From contig RDXE01000030.1 of assembly GCA_004292755.1 (NCBI GenBank), positions 1-64,000 on the forward strand: a stretch of DNA of 64,000 nucleotides. Direction: 5' to 3'. The translations under genes were made by a program, and so were the position numbers. The DNA is from Alphaproteobacteria bacterium (GTDB lineage Bacteria > Pseudomonadota > Alphaproteobacteria > Elsterales > Elsteraceae). The notes beneath the pieces were generated by a model. It did no database searches. It worked only from the letters and a program-made list of their open reading frames with translations, and was not told the origin of the DNA. Of this stretch, positions 59,580-64,000 are shown one piece after another. The first letter of the stretch is position 1, and the number at the start of each line of letters is the position of its first letter.

Positions 59580-61027
59580 CCGCGCGGTCCAGGTGCAGAG
59601 GGACGGCGGGGAGGGGCCTGCTGCTGGGCCGCAGCCAGACGGCGATCCCTGCGCTCCGCCAGTGTGGTGGGGAATCGCCGCTCGGCTGGGGTGGCGCGCG
59701 CGACAGCAGTGCGCGCGGATGGCGGGGCGCCCGGCTGCGGACGGGCCATGGCAACAGCCGTTGGCACCAGCACGGTCTGGGTGCCAGTGGCAGCCATCCG
59801 TCCCGCGCGATCAGCGGCTTGCGGCCCACGGCCCCAGAACAAATCACCACGGTGGGCGCCGCGGATGGCGCCCCCGGTGTCCTGTGCCACGGTCAGACGT
59901 TGCAGGATACCGGACGGCGTCGGTGCGCCGCGCAAATCCAGCCAGACCGGCGCACCATAGGGAACATGGGCGGGGTCAACGGCGAGGCTGCGCCCAGCAG
60001 TCAAGGGCACACCGGCTGCACCGCGCACCTCATCGGCGGGGCGTTCGCGGAAGAACACGTAGGAGCGGTTCAGTTCCTTCAATTCGCGTTGACGCTCCGG
60101 GTGGGCGATCAGCCAGGTGCGGATCGCAGCCATCGACATCTCGGACCGCTCCACCTCGCCCCATTGGATCAGGGCTTGGCCGATGGCGAAGTAGGGATGG
60201 CCGTTTTGACCCGCATAGCTGACGCCGATCACCGTGCCGTCGGTCAAGGTGATGCGACCGGAGCCTTGGATCTCCAAAAAGAACGCGTCGATCGCGCTGT
60301 CGACCCACACCAATTCCAGCCCACGCCCGGCCAGCGCGCCGTCCACAATGCTGGCGCGGGTTGGCAACGGGCCGCTCCATTGCTCCGGCTTGCGGTAGAG
60401 CGGCACGGAAAACCGCTCCGTGCGCACGCGGGAGCCGTTCAGGTCTGGCTCATAGTAGCCTGTAACCAGTCCACTGGCGGGACCAGGGATGCGGACGGCG
60501 CGAAACGCGCGCTCCAGCGCCGCGCGCGCTTCGCCCGCTGGGATCCGCTCCAACTGTTGGCAGGCACTCAGCCAGTCGCCGACAGTGCCAAAGCGTGCGG
60601 GGCCAACCAAGCGCTTGGGGTCCTGGTGACGCCACGCCGCACAGCTGTTGCGGATCGCACCCAGCGCCTCCGCATGGCGATCCTCACGCCAGCCCGGCAA
60701 ATCTTCAAACGCGACGATCCGGAAAGCAGGTCCAACGGGTGCGGGCGGGCGGATCGCCGCCTGCTGGGCCGGGGGCCGTGTCGGCGAGGGGGCCGTTGGT
60801 GCGGTGGAGCGCCCAGCGGCTGCCGACGCTGGTGGCCGGGCCGACACATCCACGCGCGGCAGGCCCGCAGAGGGTGATGCCGGAAAACTGCCACCCGGTG
60901 CCCAATCGGACCGGTTGGGGTTCTGGGGCACGAATGCGAAGGGGTCGGCTGCTGCTGGCGCAACCGCCAAACCAACTGTGACGGGTGCTGCCGCCAAGCA
61001 GAATGCCAGACCAAGAACACGAAGCAT
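59576..61027 (-). CDS. mltA: Membrane-bound lytic murein transglycosylase A family protein
   Basis: 483 residues with signal peptide (MLRVLGLAFCLAAAPVTVGL) but no lipobox Cys, so probably periplasmic. After a Pro/Ala-rich linker, the MltA domain has GLVTGYYEPDLNGSRVRTER and VWVDSAIDAFFLEIQGSGRI. The 3D domain has LAVDPAHVPYGAPVWLDLRG and VAQDTGGAIRGAHRGDLFWG, with the catalytic Asp in it. It cleaves glycan strands to 1,6-anhydro-muropeptides. It leads the minus-strand unit with the aminotransferase, PIG-L, glk and selO. It is divergent from the peptide ABC receptor gene (120-bp gap). Confidence 0.94.
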   Translation of the reverse strand: MLRVLGLAFCLAAAPVTVGLAVAPAAADPFAFVPQNPNRSDWAPGGSFPASPSAGLPRVDVSARPPASAAAGRSTAPTAPSPTRPPAQQAAIRPPAPVGPAFRIVAFEDLPGWREDRHAEALGAIRNSCAAWRHQDPKRLVGPARFGTVGDWLSACQQLERIPAGEARAALERAFRAVRIPGPASGLVTGYYEPDLNGSRVRTERFSVPLYRKPEQWSGPLPTRASIVDGALAGRGLELVWVDSAIDAFFLEIQGSGRITLTDGTVIGVSYAGQNGHPYFAIGQALIQWGEVERSEMSMAAIRTWLIAHPERQRELKELNRSYVFFRERPADEVRGAAGVPLTAGRSLAVDPAHVPYGAPVWLDLRGAPTPSGILQRLTVAQDTGGAIRGAHRGDLFWGRGPQAADRAGRMAATGTQTVLVPTAVAMARPQPGAPPSARTAVARATPAERRFPTTLAERRDRRLAAAQQQAPPRRPSAPGPRG

Positions 61028-61147
61028 GGCGGGACGGTCTCAAACCTCGCTCCCGCGGGCAAGCGGAATGCGACTGCTTGCTTTGCGCTTGCAGCGGCAG
61101 CAGCGGTTTCGCACAGTCGCGGTTGGGAGAAGAGGGAGGATAAAGCG

Positions 61148-62638
61148 ATGAAGCGGGTGCTCGCAGCTGTAGTTGTGGCGGGGTTGGCGGCGGTTGCGTG
61201 GCCATCCGCGGTGGGCGCGCAGGCGCGCGATCAATTGGTTCTGGGCATGCAGCTAGAGCCGCCGCACCTGGACCCGACGGCCGGTGCTGCGGGTGCCATT
61301 CGAGAGGTCACCTACGCCAATCTGTTTGAGGGCCTGACCCGGTTGGACCGGCGCGGCCAAGTGCAGCCGCAATTGGCCGAGCGCTGGACCATCAGCCCCG
61401 ATGGCTTGAGCTATCGGTTTAGCTTGCGCGCTGGCGTGCGCTTCCATGATGGCACGCCGTTTGACAGCGCCAGTGTGAAATTCACGCTGGAGCGCGCGAT
61501 GGCCCCGGACAGCACGAATGCGCAAAAGCAGCTGTTCGAGCCAATTGCCAGCATCGAGACCCCGGACCCGTTGACAGTGGTGATCACCCTGAAGCGGCCA
61601 ACGGCCAGCTTCTTGTACAATCTTGCCTGGGGCGATGCCGTGATGATGGCGCCGGGCTCGGTTGCAACCAATCGGGAGCGTCCGATTGGCACCGGCCCGT
61701 TTCGCTTTGACAGCCGCACCCCAGGGGATCGCGTGGTGTTGGTGAAGAATCCCGACCACCGGGATGCTGCCACGATCGCCCTCAATCGGGTGGTGTTCCG
61801 CTTCATCTCCGACCCCCAGGCGCAAGTGGCAGCCTTGCGTGCGGGTGACGTGGATGCCTTCCCCAACCTCGGCCCCGCTGAAGCCGTGGACGGGTTTCGA
61901 CGCGACGCCCGCTTCACGGTTGCCATCGGCAACACGGAGGGGGAAACCATCTTGGCGCTGAACAACAGCAAGGCACCGTTCACCGATGTGCGAGTGCGGC
62001 GCGCGATTGCCCATGCCATTGATAAGGGGGCGGTGATCGACGGTGCCATGTCGGGTACAGCCAAGCCGATTGGCAGCCACTTCTCGCCCAATCACCCGGC
62101 CTATGTCGATCTGACCAGTCGCTATCCCTACAACCCAGCCGAAGCGCGGCGGTTGCTGGCCGAAGCCGGTGTGCGTGACCTGCGCGTGACCTTGCGGTTG
62201 CCGCCGCCCGCCTACGCCCGCCGCTCTGGCGAGATCATTGCCGCGATGCTGGCGGATGTTGGCATCACGGCCACCATCGAGGCTGTGGAGTTCCCGCGCT
62301 GGCTGGAAACCGTGTTCCGCAATGCGGACTTCGACATGACGATCATCGCCCACACCGAACCGATGGACATCAACATCTACGGGCGGCCCACCTATTACTT
62401 CCGCTATCAGAACCACGCCCGCTTGCAGGCGATCATGGATGAAGTGGAGCGGACGGGTGATGAAGCCGCGCGCAACCGTCTGTACGGCGATGCCCAGCGC
62501 CTGCTGAGCGAAGACGCCGTCAATGTCTTCCTGTTCCAGCTGCCGAAGATTGGCGTCTGGAATGCTCGGTTGGAAGGATTGTGGGAAAACAGCCCACTCC
62601 AGGCCAATGACGTGACTGGGGTTCGGTGGCGCAACTAG
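61148..62638 (+). CDS. Peptide/nickel-type ABC transporter substrate-binding protein
   Basis: 496 residues with a Sec signal peptide (cleavage near VGAQA) and the SBP_bac_5 (DppA/OppA) fold: LEPPHLDPTAGAAGAI, LFEGLTRLDRRGQVQPQLAE, RFHDGTPFDSASVKFTLERA, and late FPRWLETVFRNADFDMTII. The start follows GAGGGAGGA. It lacks the Cys of lipoprotein receptors. The ligand could be peptides, murein peptides or glutathione. The mltA and ggt neighbours make cell-wall peptides attractive but unproven. The permeases follow directly. Confidence 0.93.
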   Translation: MKRVLAAVVVAGLAAVAWPSAVGAQARDQLVLGMQLEPPHLDPTAGAAGAIREVTYANLFEGLTRLDRRGQVQPQLAERWTISPDGLSYRFSLRAGVRFHDGTPFDSASVKFTLERAMAPDSTNAQKQLFEPIASIETPDPLTVVITLKRPTASFLYNLAWGDAVMMAPGSVATNRERPIGTGPFRFDSRTPGDRVVLVKNPDHRDAATIALNRVVFRFISDPQAQVAALRAGDVDAFPNLGPAEAVDGFRRDARFTVAIGNTEGETILALNNSKAPFTDVRVRRAIAHAIDKGAVIDGAMSGTAKPIGSHFSPNHPAYVDLTSRYPYNPAEARRLLAEAGVRDLRVTLRLPPPAYARRSGEIIAAMLADVGITATIEAVEFPRWLETVFRNADFDMTIIAHTEPMDINIYGRPTYYFRYQNHARLQAIMDEVERTGDEAARNRLYGDAQRLLSEDAVNVFLFQLPKIGVWNARLEGLWENSPLQANDVTGVRWRN

Positions 62639-62671
62639 CCGCAGGCCCAGCTGGCGGACAGCGGTGAGGCA

Positions 62672-63640
62672 ATGACTGGTGCGGGGCGCCTGAGCCTGTT
62701 GTTAGCTCGCCGCATCGCAATGCTGGTGGTCACCTTGGTGGCGGCCAGCATCGCGCTGTTCTTGGTCTTGGATATTCTGCCCGGCGACCCAGCCCTGGTC
62801 ATGCTGGGCACTGAGGCGCGGCCAGACACGCTGGCAGCCCTCCGCCGGGAGATGGGGTTGGATCAGCCAGCCCTTGTCCGGTACGTCACCTGGATCGGCG
62901 GCGTGGCGGTGGGGGATTTTGGCATCTCCTACACGTGGCGGGTGCCAGTCGCGAGCCTGATTGCCGAGCGATTGGCAGTCACGGTACCGCTCGCTGTGAT
63001 GGCGATTGTCCTGTCCACTCTGATTGCCGTGCCCGTGGGTGTGATCGCGGCTGCCGCCCATGGCCGGACATTGGACTGGATGATTGTCAGCTTTGCCCAG
63101 GTGGGGGTGGCCGTACCGAACTTCTGGATCGGCATTCTGTTGGTGCTGGGCTTCTCCATCGGGCTCGGGTGGTTTCCGGCTGGGGGTTTTCCAGGGTGGC
63201 AGGCGGGGGTTGGGGCTGGTCTCTCGGCGCTGATTCTGCCCAGTGTGGCCCTTGCCCTGCCGCAGGCTGCGATCCTGGCGCGGGTCACCCGCTCGGCCGT
63301 GCTGGAGGTGGTGGGCGAGGATTACATCCGCACGGCCCGCGCCAAGGGGCTGACCGCGCGGCAGGCGTTGTGGCGTCACGGCTTGCGCAATGCGCTGATC
63401 CCCGTGGTCACCATCTTGGGGCTGCAGGTGCCGGTGTTGATCGCAGGGGCGATTTTGATTGAAAACGTATTCGCCCTGCCGGGCTTGGGTCGACTGATCT
63501 TCCAGGCCCTGGGCCAGCGCGATCTCATTGTTCTGAAGGATGTGGCGCTGCTGCTGGCAGGGCTGGTGATCATCGTGAATGGACTGGTCGATATCGCCTA
63601 CACGCTGATCGATCCGCGCCTGAAGGACCGTCTGGCATGA
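62672..63640 (+). CDS. Peptide-type ABC transporter permease (DppB-like)
   Basis: 322 residues with six helices. AMLVVTLVAASIALFLVLDI and LPGDPALVMLGTEARPDTLA form the DppB N-terminal block, VAVGDFGISYTWRVPVASLI follows. The EAA loop is YIRTARAKGLTARQALWRHG, and AILIENVFALPGLGRLIFQA is the family signature after it. It pairs with the DppC-like permease, whose start overlaps its stop by 4 bp. Confidence 0.95.
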   Translation: MTGAGRLSLLLARRIAMLVVTLVAASIALFLVLDILPGDPALVMLGTEARPDTLAALRREMGLDQPALVRYVTWIGGVAVGDFGISYTWRVPVASLIAERLAVTVPLAVMAIVLSTLIAVPVGVIAAAAHGRTLDWMIVSFAQVGVAVPNFWIGILLVLGFSIGLGWFPAGGFPGWQAGVGAGLSALILPSVALALPQAAILARVTRSAVLEVVGEDYIRTARAKGLTARQALWRHGLRNALIPVVTILGLQVPVLIAGAILIENVFALPGLGRLIFQALGQRDLIVLKDVALLLAGLVIIVNGLVDIAYTLIDPRLKDRLA

Positions 63641-64000
63641 GTCGCGCCGCGCTCTGGATCGGTGGGGGGTTGAGCGCTGGTGTGGTGGCAATGGCGCTGG
63701 TGGCCAGTGTGTGGACACCCTATCCACCGACGCGCATGAACATGCGCGCGCGCTTCCAGCCGCCAGGGGGCGAATGGTGGCTGGGTACAGATCACTTTGG
63801 CCGGGACATCGCCTCAATGATCCTGGCAGGGGCCAGCACGTCGCTGATGGTGGCGCTGGCGGCTGTGGCGGTTGGCATGCTGATCGGCGTCAGCCTTGGC
63901 TGCCTGGCGGCAGTCCGGCGGGGCTGGCTGGACGATCTGGTGATGCGCTGCAACGACGTGGTGTTCGCCTTTCCGGCCGTGCTGTCCGCCCTGGTGTTGG
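63637..64000 (+). CDS. Peptide-type ABC transporter permease (DppC-like), 3' truncated by window
   Basis: The ATG at 63637 overlaps the DppB-like stop as ATGA. The frame stays open to the window end and encodes 121 residues. After an N-terminal helix (SAGVVAMALVASVWTPYPP) comes the DppC/OppC signature EWWLGTDHFGRDIASMILAG, a second helix, then RRGWLDDLVMRCNDVVFAFP, the conserved stretch before the third helix. The remainder and probably the ATPase genes lie beyond the window. Confidence 0.92.
   Translation, partial: MSRAALWIGGGLSAGVVAMALVASVWTPYPPTRMNMRARFQPPGGEWWLGTDHFGRDIASMILAGASTSLMVALAAVAVGMLIGVSLGCLAAVRRGWLDDLVMRCNDVVFAFPAVLSALVL

Overview
The window is about 64 kb of GC-rich (mostly 60-70%), gene-dense DNA from an alphaproteobacterium, most likely of the Rhodospirillales. 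This rests on the mitochondrial-fission ELM1-like protein, the DUF3035 lipoprotein beside lspA, the short RNase D, Tat-exported TRAP and Ugp receptors, and the many stand-alone solute receptors. No rRNA, CRISPR array, transposase or prophage gene was seen. One tRNA, tRNA-Leu(CAG), is present. The lifestyle suggested is that of a free-living heterotroph that scavenges organic phosphate, amino acids, polyamines, organic acids and peptides.

Layout. 1-6.4 kb: the end of a DUF5648 protein, an ELM1-like gene, an Lrp/AsnC regulator, a three-gene MacAB-like exporter and a DMT transporter. 6.5-10.9 kb: a ugpBAEC glycerol-3-phosphate operon with a Pho-box-like promoter element and a structured leader. 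11-15.4 kb: an RND efflux pump. 15.6-22.3 kb: unknown genes, YbjQ, DUF486, a GAF/HD-GYP protein, and a divergent FAD amine oxidase and polyamine receptor. 22.3-28 kb: a DEAD-box helicase, def-fmt, and a MaoC-ribF-lspA-lipoprotein string. 28.2-34.3 kb: a REC-HPt phosphorelay protein, an orphan TRAP receptor with a textbook terminator, an unknown gene and an M16 protease pair. 34.4-41.7 kb: a four-PAS histidine kinase, then an AT-richer island with a two-gene TIR plus SLOG/STALD module, then a CheY-like regulator and a MarR regulator. 41.7-47.5 kb: RNase D, tRNA-Leu and a livGFKHM amino-acid importer. 47.5-61 kb: cell-wall and amino-sugar genes (SIS isomerase/deaminase, MurQ, gamma-glutamyltransferase, MltA, glucokinase, a PIG-L fusion deacetylase), with SelO and N-formylglutamate amidohydrolase. 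61.1-64 kb: the start of a peptide ABC importer, cut by the window end.

The most unusual locus is at 38.0-39.9 kb. A protein with a canonical TIR domain, preceded by a second TIR-like segment, is followed 4 bp later by a free-standing SLOG/STALD-type nucleotide-binding protein. By family precedent (Thoeris and related TIR/SLOG conflict systems) this looks like an NAD-centred anti-phage module, but the SLOG protein carries no fused effector. The module has lower GC than its surroundings. It is flanked by two related copies of the same sequence: an intact response-regulator 5' region on the right, and a decayed copy on the left (start codon lost, in-frame stop) between the module and the histidine kinase. 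This suggests that the module entered, or was duplicated into, a kinase/regulator intergenic region.
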